Positions 1 to 9,741 are shown, counted from the stretch's first letter. The stretch is DNA of 60,608 nt from CAZZKF01 sp964654995 (GCA_964654995.1 CAZZKF010000008.1:1-60608); one strand, 5' to 3'. Notes: generated by a model from the letters alone, not told the origin. A program made the numbers and translations.

Positions 1-405
<405 letters not shown>

Positions 406-410
406 GCGAC

Positions 411-1226
411 ATGAGCGAGACCCGCGACACCACCAATGAACCCGTCCTGTGCAGCCGCGATGCGCGCGGCGTCGCCACCGTGACCTTGAACCGTCCGGAA
501 GTGCACAATGCGTTCAACGACCGGGTGATCACCGCGCTGTCCGCCATTCTCGACGATCTCGGGCGCGACGATGGCCTGCGCGTCGTGGTCCTGCGGGGGG
601 CCGGCAAGAGCTTCTCGGCCGGGGCGGATGCCCAATGGATGCGGGCGGCGGCCGAATATGACGAGGCCCGCAATCTGGCCGATGCGGCCCGGCTCGGCGA
701 CATGCTGCGCCGCCTGAATAGGTTGCCGACCCCTACCGTGGCGCTGGTTCAGGGCGCGGCGCTGGGCGGCGGCCTCGGGCTGGTGGCCTGCTGCGATATC
801 GTCATCGCCGCGGCCAAGGCCCGCTTCGGACTGACCGAGGTGCGCCTGGGCCTGACGCCCGCGACCATCTCGCCTTACGTCGTCGCCGCCATTGGCGCGC
901 GTGCGGCACGGCGCTGGTTCCTGACGGCCGAGCGCTTCGATGCCGCCCGCGCCCACGCCCTCGGCCTGGTCCACGAGGTGGTGGACGACGCGGACGCGCT
1001 GGAAGCCGCCGGCGACCGAATTATCGAGGCGTTGCTGGCCGGCGCCCCCGGCGCCATTCGCGACGCCAAGAAACTGATCTTCGACGTTGCCGGGCGCCGC
1101 ATCGATGATGCGCTGATCCGCGATACCGCCGAGCGCATCGCCGCGCGCCGGGCCAGCGCCGAGGGCCGCGAAGGGCTGGCCGCCTTTCTGGACAAACGCA
1201 AACCCCGCTGGCCGCAGGACGGCTGA
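411..1226 (+). CDS. liuC: Enoyl-CoA hydratase/isomerase family, probable methylglutaconyl-CoA hydratase
   Basis: A 271-residue crotonase-fold protein expected to hydrate 3-methylglutaconyl-CoA to HMG-CoA. The oxyanion-hole segments are visible: GAGKSFSAGAD near residues 63-73 and VQGAALGGGLGLVACCD near 113-129. The fold alone cannot give substrate specificity; the assignment rests on its position between the two MCC subunit genes. The ATG at 411 lies 5 bp after the liuB stop, and the TGA at 1224-1226 shares its A with the ATG of liuD, indicating translational coupling. Length is normal for the family. Confidence 0.9.
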   Translation: MSETRDTTNEPVLCSRDARGVATVTLNRPEVHNAFNDRVITALSAILDDLGRDDGLRVVVLRGAGKSFSAGADAQWMRAAAEYDEARNLADAARLGDMLRRLNRLPTPTVALVQGAALGGGLGLVACCDIVIAAAKARFGLTEVRLGLTPATISPYVVAAIGARAARRWFLTAERFDAARAHALGLVHEVVDDADALEAAGDRIIEALLAGAPGAIRDAKKLIFDVAGRRIDDALIRDTAERIAARRASAEGREGLAAFLDKRKPRWPQDG

Positions 1227-3289
1227 TGGCACCGGCCATGACACCCCGAACGTTCGACAGCGTGCTGATCGCCAACCGCGGCGAGATCGCGTGTCGCATT
1301 GCGCGGACCGCGCGCACGCTCGGCCTGCGGGTCATCGCCGTCTACTCGGACGCGGATGCGCATGCCCGCCATGTGGCGCTGGCCGACGAAGCCTATCTGA
1401 TCGGCCCGGCGCCGGCCGCCCAAAGCTATCTCAATATCGAGGCCGTTCTGGACGCCGCCCGCAACAGCGGGGCGCAGGCTGTTCATCCCGGCTACGGCTT
1501 TCTGTCCGAGAACGCCGACTTCGCCGACGCCTGCGCGGACGCCGGGCTCGTCTTCATCGGCCCGCCGGCCGCAGCCATGCGGGCGATGGGCCTGAAAGAT
1601 GAGGCCAAGCGGTTGATGGCGCAAGCCGGCATCCCGGTGGTGCCGGGCTTCGATGAGGATGATCTGGACGGGGACGCGATGGCACGCGCCGCCGAAGACA
1701 TCGGCTATCCGGTGCTGATCAAGGCGGTGGCCGGCGGTGGCGGGCGCGGCATGCGTCTGGTGCGCACACCGGATGAATTCGCGGCCGCACTGGACAGCGC
1801 CCGGCGCGAGGCCGAAGCGGCATTCGGCGAGCCTCGGGTTCTGGTCGAGAAATATCTGACAACGCCCCGCCACATCGAGGTTCAGGTGTTCGCCGATACT
1901 CATGGCAACGCCGTTCACCTGTTCGAGCGTGACTGCTCGATCCAGCGCCGCCACCAGAAGGTGGTCGAGGAAGCGCCGGCCCCCGGCCTGCCCGCGGATC
2001 TGCGCCGGCGCATGGGCGAGGCGGCGGTCGCGGCCGCCCGGGCGATCGATTATGTCGGCGCCGGCACCGTCGAGTTCATCGTCGATGCCGGCGGCCCGCT
2101 CGAGGACGCGCCGTTCTATTTCATGGAAATGAATACGCGCTTGCAGGTGGAGCATCCGGTCACCGAAATGATCACCGGCGAGGACCTGGTCGCCTGGCAG
2201 TTCCGGGTCGCCATGGGCGAGGCGCTGCCGCGCACACAGGACGAGATCGCCTGTGCGGGCCACGCCATCGAGGTGCGTCTGTACGCCGAGGACCCGACCC
2301 GCGATTTCCTGCCCGCCGCCGGTCGCCTCGCCTGCTTCCGCCTGCCGCCCGAAGACGCGCAGCTGCGCGTCGAGACGGGGCTGCGCGAGGGCGACGACAT
2401 TCCCGTTCACTACGATCCCCTGATCGCCAAGCTGATCGTCCGGGGCGAGACCCGCGACGCCGCGCTCGCCCGGCTGCGCGCCGCCCTGAAAGCCAGCCGC
2501 ATCGCCGGCACGCCGACCAATCTGGCCTTCCTCCTGCGCCTGGCCGAACATCCCGCCTTTGCCGCCGCCGCGCTGGAGACCGGGTTTATCGCCGCCCACC
2601 GCGAGGCGCTGATCCCGGCGCCCGAAGCCAGCCCTGCGCGCATTCATGCGCTTGGAGCCCTCTATGTCCTGTTGCGCCGGCGGGCGCAAGCCGAGGCGTC
2701 GGCCGCGCGCTCATCCGATCCCTGGTCCCCGTGGCACCGGACCGACGGCTGGCGGCTCAACGACCGCGGCTTCGATGTCCTGCGGTTTGTCGATGCGAGC
2801 CGGGAGGTGAGCGTTCATGTGACCTACCGGGCGGACGGCTTTGAGCTCGATGCCGGGAACGGGCCGCTGCCGGCCTCCGGCGTGCTGAAGGCTGACGGCG
2901 AACTGACGGCCGAGCTTGACGGCGTGCGCCTCACCGCCACGGTGATCGAGGAGGACGATGCGCTTACCATCCTGACGGCCGGCGAACATCATGTCCTGCA
3001 CCGCCACGATCCGCGCCGCGAGGCACAGGCCCGCGAGGAGCAGTCGGACCGGATTGTCGCGCCGATGCCCGGCAAGGTGATCGCGGTGGCGGTCGAGCCC
3101 GGCGAGCGGGTCGGCGAAGGGGCGCCGCTCATCGTGCTGGAAGCGATGAAGATGGAGCATCTGATCTCCGCGCCCGGGCCGGCGACGGTGGCCGAGGTGC
3201 ACGTGAACGTCGGCGATCAGATCGAGGACGGCGCCGTGCTGATCACCTTTGGCGAGCCCGGCGACGACGAAGAGGACCCGAGCCCATGA
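1226..3289 (+). CDS. liuD: Methylcrotonyl-CoA carboxylase biotin-containing (alpha) subunit
   Basis: A 687-residue protein with a biotin carboxylase domain from about residue 8 to 450 (opening LIANRGEIACRIARTARTLG, ATP-grasp glycine loop AGGGGRGM, and EMNTRLQVEHPVTE) and a C-terminal biotinyl domain. The biotin attachment motif EAMKMEH is near residues 639-645, with the lysine at about 642. It carboxylates biotin with bicarbonate and ATP and presents carboxybiotin to the beta subunit. The start overlaps the liuC stop by one base and the stop overlaps the liuE start by four (ATGA). A propionyl-CoA carboxylase alpha subunit would look similar; the liu neighbours decide the call. Confidence 0.94.
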   Translation: MAPAMTPRTFDSVLIANRGEIACRIARTARTLGLRVIAVYSDADAHARHVALADEAYLIGPAPAAQSYLNIEAVLDAARNSGAQAVHPGYGFLSENADFADACADAGLVFIGPPAAAMRAMGLKDEAKRLMAQAGIPVVPGFDEDDLDGDAMARAAEDIGYPVLIKAVAGGGGRGMRLVRTPDEFAAALDSARREAEAAFGEPRVLVEKYLTTPRHIEVQVFADTHGNAVHLFERDCSIQRRHQKVVEEAPAPGLPADLRRRMGEAAVAAARAIDYVGAGTVEFIVDAGGPLEDAPFYFMEMNTRLQVEHPVTEMITGEDLVAWQFRVAMGEALPRTQDEIACAGHAIEVRLYAEDPTRDFLPAAGRLACFRLPPEDAQLRVETGLREGDDIPVHYDPLIAKLIVRGETRDAALARLRAALKASRIAGTPTNLAFLLRLAEHPAFAAAALETGFIAAHREALIPAPEASPARIHALGALYVLLRRRAQAEASAARSSDPWSPWHRTDGWRLNDRGFDVLRFVDASREVSVHVTYRADGFELDAGNGPLPASGVLKADGELTAELDGVRLTATVIEEDDALTILTAGEHHVLHRHDPRREAQAREEQSDRIVAPMPGKVIAVAVEPGERVGEGAPLIVLEAMKMEHLISAPGPATVAEVHVNVGDQIEDGAVLITFGEPGDDEEDPSP

Positions 3290-4206
3290 GCTGGCCGGCG
3301 CAGGTGACAATCTGCGAGGTCGGCCCGCGCGACGGTCTTCAGAACGAGGCCGCGCCGGTGGCGACCGGGGTCAAGATCGCGCTGATCGAGCGCCTCGCCG
3401 CGGCCGGTCTCACATGGATCGAAGCGGCCAGTTTCGTGTCGCCCAAATGGGTGCCGCAGATGGCCGACGGAGCGCAGGTTCTGGCCGGCCTCACGCGGCG
3501 CCCCGGCGTCACCTACGCCGCGCTCACCCCCAACATGAAGGGCTTTGAAGCGGCACGGGCCGCCGGCGCCGACGAAGTCGCGGTGTTCGCCGCCGCCTCC
3601 GAGAGCTTCTCGCAGCGCAACATCAATTGCTCGATTGCCGAGAGCCTTGAGCGGTTTCGCCCGGTCTGCGCGGCGGCGGGTTCTGCCGGCATCCCCGTGC
3701 GCGGCTACATCTCCTGCGCACTCGGCTGCCCCTATGAAGGCACGATCGCGCCCCGGCAGGTGGCGGATGTGGCCGCCGATCTGGCCGCCCTGGGCTGCCA
3801 TCAGATCAGCCTCGGCGATACCATCGGCGTCGGCACCCCGGCCTCGGCAAAGGTCATGATCGAGACGGTCGCGCGCCAGGTGCCGCTCGAGCGCCTGGCG
3901 GTCCACTTTCACGACACCTACGGTCAGGCGCTGGCCAATATTCTCATCGCCCTGGAGATCGGCATAACGACCGTCGATTCCTCGGTCGGCGGGCTGGGCG
4001 GCTGCCCCTATGCCGCCGGTGCCAGCGGCAATGTCGCCACCGAGGATGTCGTTTACATGCTGAACGGCATGGAGATCGAAACCGGCGTCGATCTCGACGC
4101 CCTTGTGGACACCGCCTGGTTCATGGCCGATGCGCTCGGCCATCCGCCGGCCTCAAAGGTCGCCATGGCGCTCAAGGCGGGCACGCTTGACGAGGATGAA
4201 AGCTGA
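3286..4206 (+). CDS. liuE: Hydroxymethylglutaryl-CoA lyase
   Basis: A 306-residue TIM-barrel lyase that splits HMG-CoA to acetyl-CoA and acetoacetate, the last step of leucine breakdown. The N-terminal EVGPRDGLQNE substrate and metal loop is present, as are the metal-binding HFHDTYGQ segment and the C-terminal signature GLGGCPYAAGASGN with the catalytic cysteine. The start codon overlaps the end of liuD (ATGA) and the stop overlaps the start of liuA by one base, so all liu genes are coupled. Confidence 0.94.
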   Translation: MSWPAQVTICEVGPRDGLQNEAAPVATGVKIALIERLAAAGLTWIEAASFVSPKWVPQMADGAQVLAGLTRRPGVTYAALTPNMKGFEAARAAGADEVAVFAAASESFSQRNINCSIAESLERFRPVCAAAGSAGIPVRGYISCALGCPYEGTIAPRQVADVAADLAALGCHQISLGDTIGVGTPASAKVMIETVARQVPLERLAVHFHDTYGQALANILIALEIGITTVDSSVGGLGGCPYAAGASGNVATEDVVYMLNGMEIETGVDLDALVDTAWFMADALGHPPASKVAMALKAGTLDEDES

Positions 4207-5384
4207 TGATTGCCAACCGCGTTTCCTACCCCGAGCTCAATTTCGATCTTGGCGAGACCGCCGACATGATCCGCGATTCGGTGCGCGCCTTTGCCGACAA
4301 GGAGATCGCCCCGCGCGCATCCGAGATCGACCGCACCAACGACTTCCCCAAGGACCTGTGGCCGAAGTTCGGCGACCTCGGCCTGCTCGGCATCACGGTC
4401 TCCGAGGAGTACGGCGGCGCCGGCCTCGGCTATCTCGAGCATGTCATCGCCATGGAGGAGATCAGCCGCGCATCCGCCAGCGTCGGGCTCAGCTACGGGG
4501 CCCATTCCAACCTCTGCGTCAACCAGATTTTCTTGAACGGCAACGAGGATCAGAAGCGCCGCTATCTGCCCGAGCTGATCGCCGGCAGCCGCGTCGGCGC
4601 CCTGGCGATGAGCGAGCCCGGCGCCGGCTCGGACGTTGTCTCCATGCGCCTGCGCGCCGAACCCAAGGGCGATCGCTACATCCTCAACGGCACCAAGATG
4701 TGGATCACCAACGGGCCTGACGCGGATGTCTTCGTGGTCTACGCCAAGACCGACCCGGAAGCCGGTGCGCGCGGGATCACCGCCTTTCTGGTCGAGCGCG
4801 CCTTTCCCGGCTTTTCCACCGCCCAGAAGCTCGACAAGCTCGGCATGCGCGGCTCCAATACCTGCGAGCTGGTGTTCGAGGACTGCGAGGTGCCGGCCGA
4901 GAACGTGCTGGGCGAGGTGAACAGGGGCGTGCGGGTGCTGATGAGCGGACTCGATTACGAGCGCACGCTGCTCGCCGGCGGCCCCATCGGCATCATGCAG
5001 GCGTGCCTCGACGTGGTGCTGCCGTATGTGCACGAGCGCAAGCAGTTCGGCCAGCCGATCGGCGAGTTTCAACTGGTCCAGGGCAAGCTCGCCGACATGT
5101 ATGCGACGCTTTCGGCCTGCCGCGCCTATGTTTACGCCGTTGCCCGGGCCTGCGCGCGCGGCGAGACCGCCCGCAAGGATGCCGCCGGCTGCATCCTGTT
5201 CACCTCGGAGCGCGCAACCCGGATGGCGCTCGATGCCATCCAGCTTCTCGGCGGCAACGGCTATATCAACGACTATCCGACCGGGCGGCTGCTGCGCGAC
5301 GCCAAGCTCTATGAAATCGGCGCCGGCACCAGTGAAATCCGGCGCATGCTGATCGGCCGCGAACTGTTCGCCGAGACCGCCTGA
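4206..5384 (+). CDS. liuA: Isovaleryl-CoA dehydrogenase
   Basis: A 392-residue FAD-dependent acyl-CoA dehydrogenase oxidising isovaleryl-CoA to 3-methylcrotonyl-CoA, passing electrons to ETF. It carries the family blocks AMSEPGAGSDV and IQLLGGNGYINDYPTGRLLRD. SGLDYERTLLAGGP places a glutamate near residue 252, where isovaleryl-CoA dehydrogenases have their catalytic base, rather than in the usual GGxGY-E block. It is the last gene of the coupled operon. In Pseudomonas the order is liuRABCDE with the dehydrogenase first; here it is last and no liuR is seen downstream. Confidence 0.94.
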   Translation: MIANRVSYPELNFDLGETADMIRDSVRAFADKEIAPRASEIDRTNDFPKDLWPKFGDLGLLGITVSEEYGGAGLGYLEHVIAMEEISRASASVGLSYGAHSNLCVNQIFLNGNEDQKRRYLPELIAGSRVGALAMSEPGAGSDVVSMRLRAEPKGDRYILNGTKMWITNGPDADVFVVYAKTDPEAGARGITAFLVERAFPGFSTAQKLDKLGMRGSNTCELVFEDCEVPAENVLGEVNRGVRVLMSGLDYERTLLAGGPIGIMQACLDVVLPYVHERKQFGQPIGEFQLVQGKLADMYATLSACRAYVYAVARACARGETARKDAAGCILFTSERATRMALDAIQLLGGNGYINDYPTGRLLRDAKLYEIGAGTSEIRRMLIGRELFAETA

Positions 5385-5512
5385 AGGGCCGGCGCATCGG
5401 CCCGCCCCCGGTCCGTTTCGCCGGGTGTGATCGCCTGCCGGCCATGATACATTGTCGACGCCGCCCGTCCACCCAGGGTAATGCGGATGGATTTCATGGG
5501 GATTTAGCCACC

Positions 5513-7540
5513 ATGCCCGACAAAGTTTCTGCGCCTTCCTTGGACGACATTTGCGTGCGGCTGCGGGCCGCCGGCATCGAGCTGAGCGAGCAGGAGCTGC
5601 GGGGCCGCATCCACGGCGTCGCCGCGGCGCCGCCGCGCGCCTTCTCGGGACGTGATCTTTCCGTCATCGCCCCCGGGCTGAACGACGAGGCGCTGATCGC
5701 CGATCTGAAGCGCGCCGTTGACAGGATTGCCGAGACCTATGAAGCCGCCTTCGCCGAAGGCCGCGGCGCCGAGCGCGTTGCCGCTCTGCGGGCCGCGCTG
5801 AAGGCGCGCGGGCTGGCCGGCTTCATCGTGCCCTCGGCGGACGAATATCAGGGCGAATATGTGCCGATCCGCGCCCAGCGCCGGGCCTGGCTGACCGGCT
5901 TCGACGGCTCGGCCGGCACCGCCCTGGTGCTGATGGACCGGGCCTGTCTGTTCACCGACGGCCGTTACACGCTGCAGGCCCGCAGGCAGCTCGACCCCGA
6001 GCTGTTCGAGGTCGTCAATATCAGCGATACGCCCCTCGACGACTGGCTGCGCGAGCACGCACCCGAGGGCGCCGCCATCGGCTATGATCCCTGGCTGCAC
6101 ACGCAGGAGCAGATCGCCAGGTACCGCAAGGCCTGCGAAGAGGCGGGCGCAGACCTCGTCGCTGTCTCCGACAATCCGGTGGATGCGATCTGGCGCGACC
6201 AGCCGCCGCTGCCGCTGTCGCCCGCGGTGCCCCACGATCTCGCCTACTGCGGCGAGGAGGCCGACGCCAAGCGGGCGCGCATCGCCGAGGCGGTCGCTGA
6301 GAAGAAGGCCGAGGCGGCGGTGCTGAGCGCCCCCGATTCGATCGCCTGGTTGCTGAACATCCGCGGCGCCGATGTCCTGCACACGCCGCTGGCGCTTGCC
6401 TTTGCCATCCTTCAGGCGGATGCGCGCGTCGATCTGTTCATCGATCCGCGCAAGGTGAGCGCAGGCCTCATCGAACACCTGGGCGAACGCGTTGCCCTGC
6501 ATCCGCCCGCCGCCTTCGAGGATGCCTTGCGGGCGCTCGGCAAGGAGCGGCGCCGGGTTCTGGTCGATCCGGCCACCAGCGCCGCCCGCATTCTCGATCT
6601 GCTCGAAGAGGCCGGCGCTGAACTCCTGCGCGCCCAGGACCCCTGCCTGCTGCCCAAGGCCTGCAAGAACGAAGCCGAGCTTGCGGGCGCCCGCGCCGCC
6701 CATCGCCGTGACGGCGCCGCACTGACCCGCTTTCTCGCCTGGCTCGATCGCGAGGCGCCCAAGGGCGGCATCGACGAGATGACGGCGGCCGACCGGCTCG
6801 CCGCCTTTCGCGCCGAGGGCGAGCTGTTCCGCGATCTCAGCTTCGAGACCATCTCGGGCGCCGGCGCCAATGGCGCCATTGTTCATTACCGGACCGGGCC
6901 GGAAACCAACCGCCGGCTCGAGCCCGGCACGCTCTATCTGGCCGACAGCGGCGGCCAGTACCTCGACGGCACCACCGATGTCACCCGCACCATCGCCATC
7001 GGCACGCCCACCGACGAGCACCGCGACCGGTTCACCCGGGTGCTCAAGGGCCATATCGCATTGAGCCTGGCGCGTTTCCCCAGGGGCACCACCGGCTCGC
7101 AGCTCGATGCCCTGGCCCGCCTTGCCCTGTGGGAGGTCGGGCTCGACTACGACCACGGGACCGGTCACGGGGTGGGCAGCTATCTGGCGGTTCACGAAGG
7201 CCCGCAGCGCATCTCCAAGGTCGCCAGCCGCGTCGCGCTCGAGCCCGGCATGATCGTCTCGGACGAGCCCGGCTACTACAAGGAAGGCGCCTACGGCATC
7301 CGCATCGAGAATCTGGTGGTCGTCATCGATTGTGGGGATGAGGCCGGGGGTGCCCCAACCCTGGGGTTCGAGCCGCTCACACTCGCCCCCATCGACCGGG
7401 CGCTGATTGTGCCCGAGATGTTGACCGCGCGCGAACGTGCCTGGCTGAACGCCTATCACAGCCGCGTACGCGAGGAACTCGCACCGCTCCTCGACGATCA
7501 GACCGCCGGCTGGCTCGAGGCTGCGACCCGGCCGTTATAG
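5513..7540 (+). CDS. pepP: M24B family Xaa-Pro aminopeptidase with extra N-terminal extension
   Basis: A cytosolic metallo-aminopeptidase predicted to release N-terminal residues before proline. The creatinase-like N-domain begins around residue 80 and the pita-bread catalytic domain fills the C-terminal half. Metal ligands can be recognised: the two Asp in ADSGGQYLDGTTDVTRT, His in HGTGHGVGSYLAVHEGP, and Glu in SDEPGYYKEGAYGIRIEN. The ATG at 5513 is chosen because the in-frame open stretch from 5444 has no convincing start signal. Even so the protein is 675 residues, longer than the roughly 600 usual for the alphaproteobacterial enzyme. The extra 70-80 residues (SLDDICVRLRAAGIELSEQE and on) look helical and are unlike the core. 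It converges on the EAL gene with 4 bp between stop codons. Confidence 0.9.
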   Translation: MPDKVSAPSLDDICVRLRAAGIELSEQELRGRIHGVAAAPPRAFSGRDLSVIAPGLNDEALIADLKRAVDRIAETYEAAFAEGRGAERVAALRAALKARGLAGFIVPSADEYQGEYVPIRAQRRAWLTGFDGSAGTALVLMDRACLFTDGRYTLQARRQLDPELFEVVNISDTPLDDWLREHAPEGAAIGYDPWLHTQEQIARYRKACEEAGADLVAVSDNPVDAIWRDQPPLPLSPAVPHDLAYCGEEADAKRARIAEAVAEKKAEAAVLSAPDSIAWLLNIRGADVLHTPLALAFAILQADARVDLFIDPRKVSAGLIEHLGERVALHPPAAFEDALRALGKERRRVLVDPATSAARILDLLEEAGAELLRAQDPCLLPKACKNEAELAGARAAHRRDGAALTRFLAWLDREAPKGGIDEMTAADRLAAFRAEGELFRDLSFETISGAGANGAIVHYRTGPETNRRLEPGTLYLADSGGQYLDGTTDVTRTIAIGTPTDEHRDRFTRVLKGHIALSLARFPRGTTGSQLDALARLALWEVGLDYDHGTGHGVGSYLAVHEGPQRISKVASRVALEPGMIVSDEPGYYKEGAYGIRIENLVVVIDCGDEAGGAPTLGFEPLTLAPIDRALIVPEMLTARERAWLNAYHSRVREELAPLLDDQTAGWLEAATRPL

Positions 7541-7544
7541 GGCC

Positions 7545-8297
7545 TCACCCGGCAGCCGTATCCGGCGCCCCGGGCAGCGGGCTCAGGGGGCGGCCGAACA
7601 GATAGCCCTGGCCGTACTGGACGCCGGCCGCCTGCAGCCGGCGTGCCTCTTCCTCTTCTTCCACCTGTTCGGCAATGATCGGCACGCCGCGCTCCCGGCA
7701 CAGCGACAGCATGGCTTCGAGAATCGAGCGCTCGACCCCGCCGATAATGATCGCCCGGGTGAACGAGCCGTCGATCTTGGCGTAATCGGCGTCGAATGCC
7801 TGAAGATAGCGAAAGGTGGTGCTGTCGGCAGCCAGATCGTCGATACACACCGGGTGGCCGAGACGGCGAAGCCGGGCCAGGGTTTCGTTGACACCTTCAA
7901 GATCGGTGATCTCGGCGGTTTCCGTCACCTCGATCAGGATCGTGTCGGGCCCGGTGCGCCCGCGTGCCAGCACCGGCAGCAAGGCTTCGACAAAGGCTTG
8001 GTCCTCAAGCGAATGGCCCGACAGATTGACCGCCACGCCGCACGGCGGCGCCGTCCGGTCCTCGGCCAGCAGGGTTTCGATCACCGCGTTGCAGACAGCC
8101 AGATCGAGCTCGTCCGAGAGCCCGGCGCGCTCGGCCAGCAGAACCTTGGAAATCGGCGAGGCATCGCCGTCGAAGCGGGCCAGAACCTCGTAATGATGAA
8201 GCTGGCGTGTCGCCAGATCGACGATCGGCTGATAGGCGAGCTTGAAGGCACCGGCCTGAAGGGCCCGTCGGAGTTCGGCGGCGCGAAATGCACTCAT
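7545..8297 (-). CDS. Stand-alone EAL-domain protein with an atypical loop 6
   Basis: A 250-residue protein consisting of one EAL domain, the cyclic-di-GMP phosphodiesterase fold, with no sensor or GGDEF part. The signature glutamate is present as EVLARF instead of EALxR, and AVNLSGHSL, IEVTETAEI, AKIDGSF and AEQVEEEEEARRL correspond to the other core blocks. The loop-6 block that is normally DDFGTGYSS reads DDLAADSTT: both aspartates remain but the glycine loop is gone. In characterised EAL enzymes loss of loop 6 often reduces activity, so this may be a weak enzyme or a c-di-GMP-binding protein. The ATG at 8297 is the first Met next to the conserved fold; an open frame continues to 8330. Confidence 0.88.
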   Translation of the reverse strand: MSAFRAAELRRALQAGAFKLAYQPIVDLATRQLHHYEVLARFDGDASPISKVLLAERAGLSDELDLAVCNAVIETLLAEDRTAPPCGVAVNLSGHSLEDQAFVEALLPVLARGRTGPDTILIEVTETAEITDLEGVNETLARLRRLGHPVCIDDLAADSTTFRYLQAFDADYAKIDGSFTRAIIIGGVERSILEAMLSLCRERGVPIIAEQVEEEEEARRLQAAGVQYGQGYLFGRPLSPLPGAPDTAAG

Positions 8298-8715
8298 CGT
8301 CGGAAAACACCCCGATCCACCGGGCGGCAACAGCGACAGCCGGCCCGTCTGGTTATCAGCCCCATGGTACCCTGAATCAAGAGACTGGTGCCCCCCACCG
8401 GTTGCTTGTCATCCTACGCCGCCGCCGGCGCTTCGCCAAGCAAACAGTCCAAATAAAAACCGCAGCGGCTGCGGGGTGTTGGGGGGCAGCCGCTGCGGAG
8501 AGGGATATGGAAGGGAAGCTTCCAAGACCAGTTATAGCCCCACCGGGACTCACAGGATCATCACATGCGATGACATTTTGGTGATGACGGCACCGGATTC
8601 GCCGGGGCATCGCGTTGGCGCCGGTCAGGCTTTGCTCTAAAGTACCGTTCTCTCCCTGGGGCTGAGACGCCACCGACAGCCGGCAAGAACAACGAGGCCC
8701 GGACAAGGCACGGAT
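8298..8715. other. Noncoding region between the EAL gene and the exporter operon
   Basis: 418 bp without a credible gene. It lies upstream of both divergent neighbours, so it should contain both promoters. The clear element is the inverted repeat at 8451-8498, described separately. A looser inverted repeat (CATCAC and GTGATG arms) lies near 8560-8590. No coding signal was seen on either strand. Confidence 0.6.
8451..8498 (-). terminator. Strong intrinsic terminator on the minus strand, upstream of the EAL gene
   Basis: Perfect 13-bp arms (CCGCAGCGGCTGC at 8460-8472 and its complement at 8486-8498) enclose a 13-nt loop. Read on the minus strand the hairpin is followed by TTTTTATTT, the form of a Rho-independent terminator. 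It sits about 160 nt upstream of the EAL start codon, and there is no minus-strand gene between it and the exporter operon at 8716. It could end an unannotated small RNA or act as a leader attenuator of the EAL gene. Confidence 0.7.
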
Positions 8716-9741
8716 ATGACTGGGAAAAGACGGATCGCCATTGCCGTACTGGTGCTTGTGATTGCCACCGTCGCCGGCGTTTTCGCATGGCAGCGCAGCA
8801 ACCGCCACCCGGCCAGCGAACTGGTTCTGTACGGGAATATCGATTTGCGCCAGGTCGATCTGGCGTTCAATGTCGGCGGCGTCGTCGAAAAAATGCTGGT
8901 CCAGGAAGGCGACGAGGTCAAGGCCGGGCAGTTGCTGGCGGTTCTCGAGGACACGTCCTACCGATTCGCGGTTGCAGCCGCCGAAGCACGGGTCGCGACC
9001 GCCAGGGCGGTGCTCGCGCGGCTCGAAGCCGGCAGCCGGCCGGAGGAGATCGCCCGTGCCCGCGCCCGAGTCGCCGAGGCCGAAGCGCGGGTGCGTAATG
9101 CCCGCGCCACCTATGAGCGCCAGAAACATCTGGCCCAGCGCGACGATGCCTCGCAGCAGGCCCTCGATAACGCGCGCCGCGCACTCGATGAGGCACTGGC
9201 CCGCAAGGACAGTCTCGAGCAGGACCTGGCCCTGGCCATCAAAGGCCCGCGCAGGCAAGACATCGACGCGGCGCGCGCCGAGCTGGCAGCGGCGCAGGCG
9301 CAGCTCGAACAGGCCCGCTATTTCCTCAATCGCACCCGCCTGCTTTCCACCGTCACCGGCACCGTGCTCACCCGTGTGCAGGAGCCGGGCGCCGTGGTGC
9401 TGCCGCAGACCCCGGTCTATGCCATCAGCATCACCGACCCGGTGTGGGCCCGGGCCTATGTCTCGGAGGTCGATCTCGGCAAGATCCATCCCGGCATGAC
9501 CGGCCGGGTGATCACCGATGCCGCGCCTGAGCGACCGTACCGCGGCAAGATCGGGTTCATCTCGCCGACTGCCGAGTTCACCCCGAAAACCGTGGAAACG
9601 CCGGATCTGCGAACCAGTCTGGTCTATCGGCTGCGGGTCTATATCGACAATCCCGACCGGTACTTGCGCCAGGGCATGCCGGTGACCATCGTGCTCGACG
9701 TCGGCGACACGGGTTCCGCCGGCGCCTCGGCCCGCCGCTGA
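8716..9741 (+). CDS. HlyD/YbhG-type periplasmic membrane fusion protein
   Basis: A 341-residue adaptor anchored by one N-terminal membrane segment (IAIAVLVLVIATVAGVFAW, residues about 7-25). A biotinyl-lipoyl-like half (LAFNVGGVVEKMLVQEGDEV) is followed by a long alanine/arginine/glutamate-rich coiled-coil hairpin (about 85-200), the second lipoyl half and a beta-barrel. It links the inner-membrane ABC exporter to an outer-membrane channel, which is not encoded nearby. The fused ATPase gene begins 28 bp downstream and two permease genes follow, matching the E. coli ybhGFSR layout. Confidence 0.9.
   Translation: MTGKRRIAIAVLVLVIATVAGVFAWQRSNRHPASELVLYGNIDLRQVDLAFNVGGVVEKMLVQEGDEVKAGQLLAVLEDTSYRFAVAAAEARVATARAVLARLEAGSRPEEIARARARVAEAEARVRNARATYERQKHLAQRDDASQQALDNARRALDEALARKDSLEQDLALAIKGPRRQDIDAARAELAAAQAQLEQARYFLNRTRLLSTVTGTVLTRVQEPGAVVLPQTPVYAISITDPVWARAYVSEVDLGKIHPGMTGRVITDAAPERPYRGKIGFISPTAEFTPKTVETPDLRTSLVYRLRVYIDNPDRYLRQGMPVTIVLDVGDTGSAGASARR

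Noticed and set aside
5444..5512. Upstream extension of the Xaa-Pro aminopeptidase to the first ATG
   Set aside because: The extra 23 residues have no ribosome-binding signal and no conserved character; ATG at 5513 is better placed.
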